Positions 46,426 to 57,798 of a DNA stretch of 64,000 bases are shown here, piece by piece. Where the stretch lies: assembly GCF_000002595.2 (NCBI RefSeq), contig NC_057016.1, forward strand, positions 1,067,387 through 1,131,386, read 5' to 3'. The DNA comes from Chlamydomonas reinhardtii (Eukaryota > Chlorophyta > Chlorophyceae > Chlamydomonadales > Chlamydomonadaceae). Every line of letters starts with the position of its first letter. Position 1 is the first letter of the stretch. A model generated the notes under the pieces. That model made no database searches, was not told the origin of the DNA, and saw only the letters and a program-made list of their open reading frames with translations. A program made the translations under genes and the position numbers.

Positions 46426-49400
46426 ATGGCTACTGCCTCCTCCTCAGCTCAACTTGCCTCGGAGCTCAAGGGTGCCAATGTATTGCTGACGGGCATCACC
46501 GGATTCGTGGGTAGCGAGCTAGCGCGTCAGCTACTGGAGCTTGGAGCGCACATACGAGCTCCAACTCGTTGGCCAATTGACTCGCCCAAGCTTGCTGAGC
46601 TCAAGAAGAACTTTGACGGATTGGCTGGCGACGTGACCTTTGTGGTGAGCTATCAGCGCTACGCTAGTCTTGAAGCGGTATGAGGTCACGCCTGCGCCTT
46701 CATCCCCTCGCACGGGCCCCGCCACCTGCTTCACGACTCCGTGGGCGTTGCATGAAACACACAGCCTGCATCCCAGCAGGATGCAGCCTCGCCGCCATTT
46801 TAACGCTGTTCCGCACACGTCTCCCCAAGCTGCTCCACGCCTTAATCCCTGGTTGGCCCCGTTGCTGCCAACTCAAAATCACGAACAGGATGCCGACATC
46901 CGCTCCGAGGAGGCGCTGGCCCGCGCCCTGGACGGCGTGGCCTACGTCTTCCACGTGGTGAGTCAAAAGCAACAGAAGATCCTTATGTATGCTCCGTATG
47001 CGTGGTTTAGCACGGCGTGGTGCCACGTATCCCCCATTGCCTCACCCCCCCCCTCCCCCAACACACGCGCACACACAACCGCCGTTCTATTGGGCGCTCT
47101 CCGTGCGGGCTCCCAGCAGTCACGGCACGCCTTGCCACGTAACACCTACCCCAGTCCGCTCTACCCATCATCTCCCGCTCCCCCTGCACCCCGGTGCCCC
47201 AATCCGCACACGCCAGGCCTCGCCCTTTGTGATTACCTCCCCCAACCCCGCGGCGGACATTGTGGCGCCGGCGGTGGAGGGCACGGCGGCGGTGCTGCGA
47301 GCGGCGGGCCGGCACAAGGAGGCCATCAAGCGCGTGGTTGTCACGTCGTCCATGTGTGGTGGGTGCGGGTGCGCGAGTGTGGATTGGGTTTGAATGTGTG
47401 TGTTGGGGGAGGGGGGGTCCTGCTAGAGAGCACCAGGGAGGGAACCACGTAGGCCTTTTGTGTGTGTGTGTGTGTGTGGGTGGGTGTGTGCGCGCGCATG
47501 TGTGAATTGGGTGTAACGCGGTAGGTAGGCGAGTGCCTGTGGGCTGCTCGGCTGGGGTGTTAGTGCAGGACGGGCGCCCGGCTGTGTGCTGCACCGGGGG
47601 GCGGGGTCCATGTACACAGCACAAGAGTTATGCAGCTATGCTCGGCTGTGGTCGTCGTTTTGGCGCAGCTAGCGCCGCAATGCTTCCTGGCGACCGTCCA
47701 TCAAACCTGCACGGGGTGGGGGGAGGAATGGCCCCTGCTCACCACCACCTCCTGTCCCGTGCCTACCTCCCCAATGCGCCGCCCCTGCCGCCGCACGTGC
47801 GCAGCCGTACACGACTGCCACGCCAAACAGGCGCCCAGCGCTGCCTCGGGGCGCTACACGGAGGCGGACTGGAACGGCGTGTCAACGGTGGAGGAGGAGC
47901 CCTACTGGGTGTCCAAGGTGGGAGGGCCGGGGGAGGGGGAAGGATGGGTTGGGGGAGGGGGAGGGATGGGGTTGGGGAGGAAGAAGGATGGGGTGGGTAT
48001 GGGGTGGATGAAAGTTTTGAACCAGTCCCGTAAGGAAACAGTCGCGCTGCAAGGAGAAAGTGGGGGGAGGGGAAGGGTGGGGTTGGGAAGAGGGGAGGAC
48101 GAGTGTGGAAGGGGGAAGGTTGGGGTGGGGGAGGACGAAGGATGGGGAAGGATGGGATGGGGGAGGACGAAGGATGGGGAAGGATGGGTTGGGGCAAGGG
48201 GGAGGATTGCGGTAGGGGACAGATGGCTGTGGGGTCGGGGCAGTGAGGGAGTGCGGCGGGAGAGGCGGTGTACGGCTGTGGTTTGGACTAGACAGGGCAA
48301 AAGCAGTGTCGGAAACCCCCTGCACCTCGCACAGACAAACACCCTGTCACCGTGTGCTTTCTGACACGCACATACATGTACACGACATGTCGCACGCACA
48401 TACGCATGACCCGCCCCATCGCCCCACGTGCTCGGTCTACGCCCTGGCAGACGGAGGCTGAGCGCACTGCCTGGCGCCTGGCTGGGGAGCTGGGACTGCC
48501 GCTGTCCACTGTGCTGCCCAACTTCGTGATGGGGCCGGTGGCGGCGGCGCAGGCGGCGGCGGGAATCAGCGTGGGCTTCTTCAAGGTGCGGGGCGGGACG
48601 GGGGGGGGCGGCAGTGGGCGGCGCGGCGGCAGGCGGGGCGGCGGTAGGCGGCGTGGTGGTGACATGATCAGGAGCGATTTGGGCGGAGAGCGGGTGAGGG
48701 CGAAGAAAGTGGCGCGGCGCTGTCGCTGCGTGTAGCGGTTGCCTGTGATACAGGCGCCAGCGCTGGGGGTGGCAGTGAGACCGCTGCAGCTGCCTGGGGC
48801 AGAACCGCCTCCACACTCGCGCCCTGTCAGCTATCTCGCATCTCTGCCCTGACCGTATTTGACACTTTTCTTGTGGCGCACTCAGGGCTTTCTGGAGGCG
48901 AGCTCCGGTCCGGACGGCTCGGCGCCGCCGTCGGGTGTGTGGACGTTTGCGGACGTGCGCGATGTGGGTCGGGCGCACATCGCTGCGGCGGTGGTGCCGG
49001 CGGCGGCGGGCAAGCGCTACATCGTCAGTGCGCGGCGCTCCACGAGCGCCAAGTCCGTGACGGATGTGCTCAAGGTGGGAGGTTGCTGAGGTCGGGGTTG
49101 GACTTGGACCACGAGGTGGGGGTTGTGGGGTTGGGGTGAGGGTTGGTGTGGAGGTTGAGGGCTTCGGGTTTTGGAAGGGGTGGGCGTGGGCGTGGGACTA
49201 GGTCGGCCTGACAACTTACTGAGCTGAGCTGTGCGCGAGACAACCGCGGCATCGTGTCGCTGCTGCCCGCTGCCAATGGTCTTCACTCAACCGAGCACCC
49301 CATTTTCCACCCACCCATCCACCCACCCGCTCATCCGCCCAATGGCACCATCCACCCAGGCGCGGCTGCCGCAGCTGGCGCACATCCCGGACGGCCAGTC

Positions 49401-49596
49401 GGGCGAGGAGGCGGAGAAGGTGGACCCCAGCGCCGTTGAGTCAGACCTGGGGCTGGCGCTGACGCCTGTGGAGGACACCCTGTCTGACATGGCGACGTCC
49501 CTGCTGAGGCTCGGGCTAGCGGTGCCGGCCGGGGCGGGCGCAGAAGCCAAGGTGGCGGATGGGCAAGCGGCGGCGGAGGGCGCGGCGAAGGCGTGA
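46426..49596 (+). CDS. NAD(P)-dependent extended SDR (dihydroflavonol/cinnamoyl-CoA reductase-like)
   Basis: Seven exons (46426-46644, 46889-46957, 47217-47358, 47805-47917, 48451-48585, 48886-49074, 49360-49596) keep phase and give 367 residues. The Rossmann motif TGITGFVG is at 22-29 and LGAHIRAPTR follows at the usual distance. Catalytic residues are Ser in VVVTSSM (about 139-142) and YWVSK (177-181), and PNFVMGP matches the substrate-loop region of the DFR/CCR group. FADVRDVGRAHIAA is the late helix of the family. The presence of ASPF in VFHVASPF agrees with this group (compare FHVASP). The substrate cannot be predicted. The C-terminal 40 residues are Ala/Glu-rich and non-conserved. The intron between exons 4 and 5 contains a partial R2 repeat. 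Confidence 0.88.
48013..48060 (-). repeat. Short dispersed repeat R2, partial copy 3 (in SDR intron)
   Basis: Reverse orientation relative to the host gene: AACCAGTCCCGTAAGGAAAC followed by GTCGCGCTGCAAGGAGAAA is the complement of the 3' half of R2 (22709-22794) with about two changes. It sits in a GGGGA/GGATGGG-rich intronic tract, as copy 2 does. Confidence 0.7.
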
Positions 49597-51560
49597 GGGG
49601 GTCGGTGAGGGCGGGATGCCGGAAGTGGAGATGCACGGGGCGGGAGAGCGCGTGGAAGTGCGAGCGTGAGAGCCGCTTGCGTTCGTTTGTGTGCAGTTTT
49701 GAGTGCCGTGCGTGTAGGGTGGTGAGGCGGAGGTGCGTGTGATGTGGCTGCTGTACAATTGACTGATAGCGCTTTTTTGTTCTTACGTGAGCGGTGGTCT
49801 GGGGTGTGCGCTGGCAGGCTGAGCGGTGCGTATGGTGCATTTAGGGCTTTCGCATGGCTTTGTTGCAACAGGCAGTTTGTGCACGTAGAGCCATACCGTA
49901 CTTAGAACGCTAGAACGCGGACAGGCACTCATCACAGCTTTTGGCGGAACTGTAGTCGTCAGGTAGGCAAGAACTCTTTCGGGTGCCGTATGGGCGTATG
50001 TGTTTGCCAGGTTCGTCCGGTGATATGAAGGCGCTCGGGCGCTGCACTCGCAGACGGCGGCGGCACGGGCGTGGGTTTGTCTGCGTGTCTGCTGGGCGGA
50101 TAGAGCTCTGCTGCTACTGCCGGCAGGCCACATGCCAGCACTGTGACGAGCTGCTGCTGTGACCACACGTCGGGCGGCCTTGCCGAGGCGCGAAGTAAGG
50201 GAGCAACGGAGCGATGAGGCTCGCTCTGCGCGCACTCACGGCGCGCACTGCTGATAGCCGTAATATACCTTTCAGGGCATGCGTCAGACATGATCGGCAC
50301 ACGTAAGGCAGGCCCTGCTTGCGCAAGCGACTGACTCCGTGGGTAGTGTGGGGTTGTCGCCGCCCGCTGGACGGGCATCCAATCATACGTATTGGATTGT
50401 TGGGCGGGGGCTACGGAGTACGGGGACGTGATCGGGGGAGTTTGCATGCCGACACCACGTACGTACGGTACGCCTGCCTGGTCCCACGTTCAGAGAGATG
50501 TAAGCAAGTACCGTATTCGGTATTCCTGATCGCCTGGTGCGTGCGTGCCGTACTGTGCCGTGAATCTGGGGCGACCTTGCTTGTGGTAGATGCGGCGCAG
50601 CTCGAAGCAAGAGGCCCTTGAACAGTTCAACTGTTGACATACTGGTCTGGGTTTGGGGTTGCCAGAACAAGCGCTCACAGGCTCATTGATCCCTGATCCC
50701 GACACGCAGCACCAAGGTGCGAGCAGTCCGTCATACCCATCAGGGCATTGCACTCAGCGTTGGGTCAGGGTCTCAGCCAAGCACCCAACCGCCCACGTAG
50801 CCCAATTGTTGCGTGTGCTGAGAACGCGCATGTGCCAGCGGCTTCTCCTGGTAGACCTCCTTGCCACGATATAGAACCCAGGCAACACGAGGCGCCGTGC
50901 GGTGCACGCGGACGAACAACATAGATAGTTTAATGTATGGCTCACGCCCTGTTACAAGCTCACTGCACCGCAGTGCAATGCATTTCAATGCCGCAGGCGT
51001 CAGCCGCCCTTCACTCAGCCCTGCTAGTTTCGTTAAGCACGTCAATAGCTATAGCGTTCAGCCACAGCACCCATCATCCGTTGTATCCGTTGTCTCTTTG
51101 CTAACTATATATACCGCCGCATGTATGCTGTACTCACTGGCGGCCTGCAGCTTTATTTTGCGGCGTGGAGTTTCCGTAGTAACTAAATCAGCGCATTGCA
51201 ACTAACCCCTCCCCAGCGCCACTCAGTTGGCCCACCGCCTACGCAGTTCCTAAAGTACAAAAACACTACTTGCTATCGTACAAACCATAAGTAGCTAGCT
51301 GCTCACTTAGCCCGACCTGTCATTGCAACGTGTGTCCACAGTGCTTATGTATGAATTGCCTGCTGTCAGTTGTCAGTTGTGTCCTACCTGCCACGCATAC
51401 CACGGAACACACCGGCCTATGCCTATGCCACACGCCGCACATACTGTCAAGAGTCACACCAATGTGGTCATCAAGCTCACGCCCCAAGTTCTTAACAGTT
51501 ACGGATCAAGCATCAACGCCGAAGCATCACATCCTGCTAGCGTCATTTGGAGGCGCGCGT
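49597..51560. other. Spacer between SDR gene and TauD copy 1
   Basis: No gene is supported. The right end should be the 3' UTR of the minus-strand dioxygenase; the nearest minus-strand TGTAA I see is at 50952-50956. Sequence around 50280-50600 is mixed without coding signals. Confidence 0.4.
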
Positions 51561-53522
51561 TTACTCAGCCTCCAGCGGGATGGGGTTGTGGTCTGCGTTC
51601 TGGATGAAGATGCCTCCGCGCTTGCCCGGCACCACACTGCCGCCCATGATTTCGCTGTACACCTCGGGCAGCGGGCGGTCGTCGGGCGGCGACACCCACA
51701 GCCGCAGCAGGTGCCGCGTGTGCTCGGGGCTGTCCCTGTGGGGCGGAAGGCAAGGAGAAGAGGGGAGGACAGGGATTATTGGCATGGTGCCAACTGCCAA
51801 GCGATGCAAGTGCGTGTACCCGTACCGTGACTTGGGAAGCGCAGCCCCAGTGACTCCCTAGGGGCCCCCGTTCAATCCAACTGCAATTGCAACTGCAAAT
51901 GGAACGCAATGCCCAGCCCCTGTGCCCCACCGCCCCTATCTTCCCAGTACATCTTCGTCTGCCTCCCACACCTGAACGCGCCGCGGTAGTGCAGGCAGGT
52001 GTGGTTGCTGAGCAGCTGCACGTCCCCTGGCTGCAGGATGTGGCGCAGCGACAGCTGCTGCGAGCACGCCAGCGAGTTGAACAGCTCCATGGCGGCGTGG
52101 TGGTCGGGTCCCAGGCGCGGCACCTCGGCGTGGCGCTGGCTGAGGTGGTAGTAGTTGTCGCTGTAGTTGACGGACAGGTAGCCCTTGTGGTAGTTGAACA
52201 CGGGGATCTCGAAGAAAGGCTTCTTGCCCGCAGGCACCTCGCCCTTGCGGTCAAAGAACCACGAGTCAGCCAGCACGCGCGCCAGGTGCGGCGCGGTCCG
52301 CAGGATCTCGTTGTGCACGGAGATGGAAGACGACCAGCCGCTCTCGCCGCCCTCGGCGCCGTCAGACAGGCACAGCAGGCCTGGAGGGGGGACAGGAAGC
52401 GAACGGGTTGGGAGGATGAAGAGACAAGCAGAAGACACGAAGAAGACAGGAGCGCTGGGCACAGCTGTGCGTGTAAACTGTACGGTAATCAAACCCAGGT
52501 GGACAAGCGCGCAAGCCCCGTGCACTTGCCCCCACACGGCATGCAGTGTATCTAGGACCCGACACGTTCTCCCTGTCGCGCTGCTGCTGGCACTCACCAA
52601 CGAGGTCTGCCGGGCCGTCGTTGTGCCAGGGCTGTGCGGCGTTGGTGGCGTAGAGGCGAGTGTTGGGGTCAGCGGGGTCGCGACCCAGGTCCTTGATGTG
52701 TCCGATCAGGTGGCCCTTGGCGTTCTGGGGCACGGCGCGGCCCCAGTGCAGCCCCAGGATCCACCAGGCCGTCAGCTGCTGCTGGCGGCTGTAGCGCTGC
52801 ACGGGCACGCCGCGCAGCAGCGACCAGCCGCGGCCGTGCTGAGCCTGCTGACCCACATCAATCAGCGGCAGCGACAGCGTGGGCAGGTGGACATCAGCCA
52901 GGGACACATCCTGCGGGGCGGCGGGGCGCGCGGGAGGTAGCAGCAGCAAGGGGAAGTGAGCTAGGGTGAGGAGAGAAGGCCTGGGTAGGTTGCAGCAAAG
53001 AGGCGCAAACGGGGGGTGATGCGTTCACGGGCGGTGTCGAGGTCCCAAGGTTGCGAGCATCTTGGAGGCGAAATGCAAGTGTGCCAACGTGTCACCGGCA
53101 CGACGTGAGCGTGACGTTTCGGCGCGAAGGCCCTCCCAGCTCACCTGCAGGGGCTTGCCGCTTGCAATGACCTTGTCCACGGCTGCATCAAGCTCGGCGA
53201 TGTGCTCGGGCGTCAGGTGAAACATTTCCTTCTCAAGGCTCGGGAAGTCGGCCGCAACCCAGGCGTCGGAGCCCTCAATGCGAGTGAAGGGCACCACGCT
53301 ACCTTGCCTGTTGGGTGGCCGAAATGGGATCGAAGTGGGAAACGTATGCAAAGAGTTAGATGTGGACAACTGGGTTGCAAGCGACAGACTCCTAGCAGGA
53401 CGCGGCAGCTTGCAGCAAGTACGTGCCTCGTAAGTAGTCAAATCCGCACGCGAACAGGCGCGAGCACAGCGCTGGGGCCGCGTCGAAACTTACCGGCTGG
53501 TTGTGGGGATCTCAGAAGACAT
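51561..53522 (-). CDS. TauD/TfdA-type Fe(II)/2-oxoglutarate dioxygenase, copy 1
   Basis: Five exons (53494-53522, 53145-53307, 52598-52910, 51972-52380, 51561-51735) keep phase and give 362 residues. The fold family is set by the iron-binding WHNDGPADLVGLLCL (His-x-Asp, around residue 160), the late CLHYRGAFRD with the distal His, and RHLLRLWVSPPDD with the Arg that binds 2-oxoglutarate. NNHT/LHxR...RHLLRLW is typical of the TauD/TfdA branch that also includes clavaminate-synthase-like proteins. It has no presequence and starts MSSEIPTTSR, so it is probably cytosolic. The substrate is unknown. It is nearly identical to the plus-strand copy at 59533-61431, differing in a few residues: S/T and I/V in exon 1, SDAWVAADFPS against PDAWVAADFPN, DVSL against EVSL, and one Gly missing in FIQNADH. 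Confidence 0.9.
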
Positions 53523-54041
53523 TTTAGCTATTTTGTAGTCAATGCGGATGTTGCGCGCGAACTTATGAAAGGCCTTGGAACTCTTCGCGAACGCTAAAGA
53601 GCTTAAGCTGGAGAATAGAGTATCTGTATTACTTGTACAAATGCCAGTAGCCCTGGTGTAAATAAATAGGGCTTGGTGAATGGGCCAGGCCACTCAGACC
53701 GCAACTGATTTTCGGTTGGCCTGGCCTGGCCTGGTGGGCTCATTTTTGATATGTTGCTTGAGCACTACTGGCAACGTTTACATACTTCCGCTGGCCTGAC
53801 ATAATTACAATATATTGTCACAAATGCCTGTCACAATGAGCCCCTTGCGCCGCTAGCGAACCACAGCGCTTACTCCGCGCCCCAGCATCGGCTCACCTCG
53901 GCTTACCGCATACGCGCAGCGAAGCTCCAGCAGCTTTCGCTCCTAGTTCTTAAGCTACCTACTACTTCATTTCTGCTCAGTGTATGCAGAAATGGACGCT
54001 GGACGCAACATCCCTTGTAAGTCGAGCGAGGTCAAATAGGA
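53523..54041. other. Divergent upstream region, TauD copy 1 / hydrolase
   Basis: These 519 bases lie between divergent starts. A GGCCTGGCCTGGCCTGG tandem lies at about 53719-53735 and an AT-rich stretch at 53745-53825. A possible short exon (ATG 53992, donor GTAAGT 54017) is present but does not join in phase to the hydrolase exons. Confidence 0.4.
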
Positions 54042-57000
54042 ATGACAGCTTCTCGCCGACTCTTCGACTACCAGCCTTGGACTCTGGATTACGTGATACT
54101 ATTGGCAGGACTTACCATTGAGAAGTATTCAAGCCTAGCCCTCAACAGCCGGCCTTGCGGCCTTTCGCGTTACCGGCACATGCGACATGCCCCGGGCCAT
54201 GGTGTCCGCTTTAATAAACTTCAACCTTTCACTTACGCGCCTTTGCCCTTAACAACCACACAGGTTTCGTTTGCGCTTGTTGTCGCTGCGAGCGTATCTC
54301 TTCCTGCGCCTGTCCATGTGGCGCTGCTCGTCAGTGAGCTGGCCTTCGCGGCCACCGCCTTCTCGCGCTACAGGTGCGTACGTGCCCCAACCTGGCGCGG
54401 GCGGGCTGGTGCTCTAGAATGAGAGCTGCATTGCCTGACCCAGAAAAGCATTGGCAGTATGCCGTGCGTGCGGTGTCTGTGGACAGATGGTCCCCACTCC
54501 CGAGAGATGGTGCGCAGACATCTCCCCAGCAGGAGCCACGCACGCGTCTTGTTCGCCCCCGCCCTGGTGCACGGTTCCCGCACCCCCCCCCTCCAACTCC
54601 CTACGCCCCAGCTCCCCACCCGCCTAATCAACCCTGCCCCACCTATCCCACGCAGGGCATTCAACTCTGCCGCGCGAAATGGCGCCGGCTCCGCTGCGAG
54701 CTGGATCTCCTACGTCGCCACACGCCTGCTGCCCACCGCCTACGCCTCCTCCCCCTCCTCTCCCACTTCCTCCTATGATGATGAGTGCGGCGGCGACCAG
54801 GCAGAGGCGGCGGCGGCCAAGCTGTTTGATGAGTCCGAGGGCCATCTTGGCCTACTGGAGGGCGGGCACCTGATCACGCAGTGGTTCGCCGGCCTGGCCG
54901 GACCCCACCAACTCAAGCCCAGCCACGTGACTCAGCTGCTGTCGTACCTGCTGCTGCTGCCGCTGTCCGGCGCCGCTGATTCGTCATCTCCTGCTGGTGC
55001 TCCCGCCCAGTGCCCGCGCGTGCGAGCCTGGGCCTCACGCCTGATGACCATCCTGAACCTGAACCCCTCCAACAATGCCAATGCCAGCCACGACAACAAC
55101 GCCTCGGAGGACATCTCGCCCGCCGCCGCTACCGCCACGACTCAGGAGGAGGAGGCCCGGCTGCTTGCCTGCAACGCCGAGCCGCTCACCGCCAGCTACC
55201 GGCCCTTGGTGTTCTACCTGCTCATGGAGGCCGTTGCCGCCGCCACCCACGTGGCCCTTCGACTGATGGGCTTCCGCGCCGCCGCCACGCCCAACGGCTG
55301 CGCCCAGGTGTACGTCTGGACGCCGCCCGCCGCCGCCGCCGCCACTGACGCCACTGACGCCACGGCCGCTGAGGAGACCGAGCCCTTGGTCTTCCTGCAC
55401 GGCATTGGTCTGGGCCTGACGCCGTACGTGCGCATGCTGGGTCGTCTGGTGGCGGGCGCCGCCGGCCGCCGTGCCGTATACGCGGTGCAGTACAAGCACG
55501 TGTCCATGCGCCTCACCACCCGCATCCCGGCGCCGCACGAGGTCGCCGCCGATGTGGGCGCCTTTCTGATGCGCGAGGTACGTGGGCCATGTATGGCATC
55601 TACGGCTGTGAATGTACCTGCGGGCTAGCCGTCAGTCATGCTTGCGCTTGGCTCTGTTTGTGGCCGCCGCCGCCACCTATTTTACATGTGCCATCTGCCA
55701 CGTGCGGCACATGAGAATCTTCCCAACCTTACCGCGCTGCCTCGTCACCCGTCCCTGTCATCCACCAACAGGGTGTGACGCGCATGTCGGTCCTGGCCCA
55801 CTCGTACGGCACACTGGTCGCCTCGGCGCTCAACAAGGCCGCCGCCGCCAACCCCGCCGCCGCGCCCGCCATCACCCGCCTGACCCTGGTCGACCCCGTC
55901 TGGTGAGCGAGCGAGCGACGAAATACGAAGTTACTCAGCGAGCCCTACGGCCCTACCTGTCCTGGATAGCTGCCTGCAACACGAACACTGCATCCGCTCA
56001 TCACTCATTCACGCACACAGCACGGCACTTATTCCCTCCCTCGATTTCTTTCCCTACCCGACCTCCTTTCCCCTTCCCCTTCCCCTCCCTTCCCCTCCCC
56101 CCCCACCCCGCAGCTTCGCCATGTTCCTGCCGCACCTGGTCCGCAACGCCATCTACCAGCAGCCCGTCGTGGCCGCCGCCACCGCCGCCGAAGCTGCCGC
56201 CGCGCCCGCCGCCGCCTCGGTTGGCGGCGGGCTGCTGCGGCAGCTGCTCAAGGGCCTCGTGGTGGCGGAGTTCCACTGCTCCGTGGCCCTTCGCCGCCGG
56301 CTGGACTGGACCACAGTCAATCTGTGGCCCTCCGAGCTTCCAGCCAACTCCACCATCGTGCTGTCGGGTCGCGACAACCTGGTGCCGGTGGCCGAGGTCC
56401 GCCAGATCCTGGTGAGTCACAATTCCACTAAGAGTTGTGGAATGGAAAGCTGGCACGTTACTCCACGGCCAGATGCCCCTGCTGAGCGGCCTTGTGCAGA
56501 GGGGAACTGGCTCCACAAGAGCTAGCTAGCACCCCCACCTTTCTTTGACGCCGTACTCACGTCCGCTGCCCCATGCGCGCCCTCCCATCCACACACGAAC
56601 AGGCCAACCGCGCCAAGCGTGTCGCCTCCGACGCCAACGCCGCCGCCTCCCTGCCCACCGTGCTCCACCACGCCCACATCGGCCACGGCGGCTTCCTGGT
56701 CGACGCCGACGTGCAGTCTGGCGTGCTAGCGGCGGCTCTGGGCGTGCCCGCCGCCACCTATGCCGAGCGCATTGCCGCCGCCACCGCCGCCGCGGCCGCA
56801 GCCTCCGCCGCTGCTCCGGCCACCGCCGGTGCCACCGCCGCCGCCAGCGCTGAGAAGCCGGTGGCGGCTGCCGCCACCGCCGCCGAGGCCGCCGCCGCCG
56901 CCGCCATGGCTCCGCCCAACCCGGTCGAGATGTTCATCGCCGCCGTGCACAGCTTCGCTGCCAATGCCAACCTGCTCGCCGCCGCCGCCGCCAGCAACAA

Positions 57001-57652
57001 GACCGCCACGCCTGCTGCTGCCCCCGCTGCTGCTGGCGCTGACGTCGCGGCTGCTGCGACCACGGCCGCCAAGCACGTGGCGCCACCGACACGCGGCCCG
57101 CCCTGTCGACGCCGGCTGCCGCTGCAGCTCCTGCGCCGGCTGCAGCAGAAGCAGCAGCAGGCGCAGCAGGGCCTGTCCGGCCCAGGGGCCGACGCCACCG
57201 GTGGCTGTAGCGGCCGCGGCCCGGCGCCCGGCCTGCCCATGGGCTTTCCGGCTCCAGAGCTGCAGCTTGTTCCTGCCTTCGCGTACAACTCATCCGCAGT
57301 TGCAGGCTGTAGCGGCAGTAGCAGCGGCACGCGTCACCAGCAGCAGCACCCCTACACGCACAGCGTGCCCACGCCCGGCCACCTCTGGATGGTGGAAGAG
57401 GGCCGCCGCGCCAGCTTGCAGCACGCCACGCCCAGCAGCGGCTACAGCCGCCACCAGCACCACCAAGCGTCTGCTGCTGCAGCCTACTCCACTGCCTCGG
57501 TGTTACGGGGCTGTAGCAGCAGCGCCGTGGGCACGGTCGTGCGCCGCAAGCTGCTGGCGTCGGCGGCGGTTGGCTCGGCGAACGTGGCGTCTGCGGTGGT
57601 GTCCGTGGCTGCCCGCCGCGGCGGTGTCGCGCTGCCGCGCTTCTGCTGGTGA
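54042..57652 (+). CDS. Alpha/beta-hydrolase with long Ala/Gln-rich tail
   Basis: The exons are 54042-54092 (tentative), 54264-54373, 54656-55577, 55772-55902, 56114-56411 and 56603-57652, phase-consistent, about 853 residues. Exon 2 is a hydrophobic segment (VSFALVVAASVSLPAPVHVALLVSELAF), likely a membrane anchor. The hydrolase core has LVFLHGIGLG for the oxyanion loop (about 55386), the nucleophile elbow VLAHSYGT (Ser codon 55802-55804; Ala replaces the usual Gly of GxSxG), the acid in LSGRDNLVP (about 56370) and the base in HHAHIGHGGF (about 56675). An Asn/Asp/Ser-rich insert sits before the core, and the last 300 residues are Ala-, Gln- and His-rich low complexity. The substrate is unknown. 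The gene lies in the loop of the inverted dioxygenase repeat. The first exon could instead be continuous to 54373. Confidence 0.8.
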
Positions 57653-57737
57653 CGCTGATGGTGGTGCATTGGGGGGGGCGGTGTGCCGCTGAGGCGGGTG
57701 GTCGGTCCTCGGGAAGTGATGTGTGCAGGTGGCTGGT

Positions 57738-57798
57738 GTGTGTGTGTGTGTGTGTGCTTGTGCTTGTGCTTGTGCTTGTGCTTGTGCTTGTGCTTGTG
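57738..57798 (+). repeat. GT microsatellite followed by CTTGTG hexamer array
   Basis: About nine GT units lead into roughly seven copies of CTTGTG, then GCGCTGTGTGTG. It lies in the 3' UTR of the hydrolase gene. Confidence 0.95.

Noticed and set aside
53992-54016. Tiny first exon ATG 53992 with GTAAGT donor for the hydrolase
   Set aside because: Its phase does not fit any hydrolase exon start and the intron to the nearest possible acceptor would be only 30 bases.
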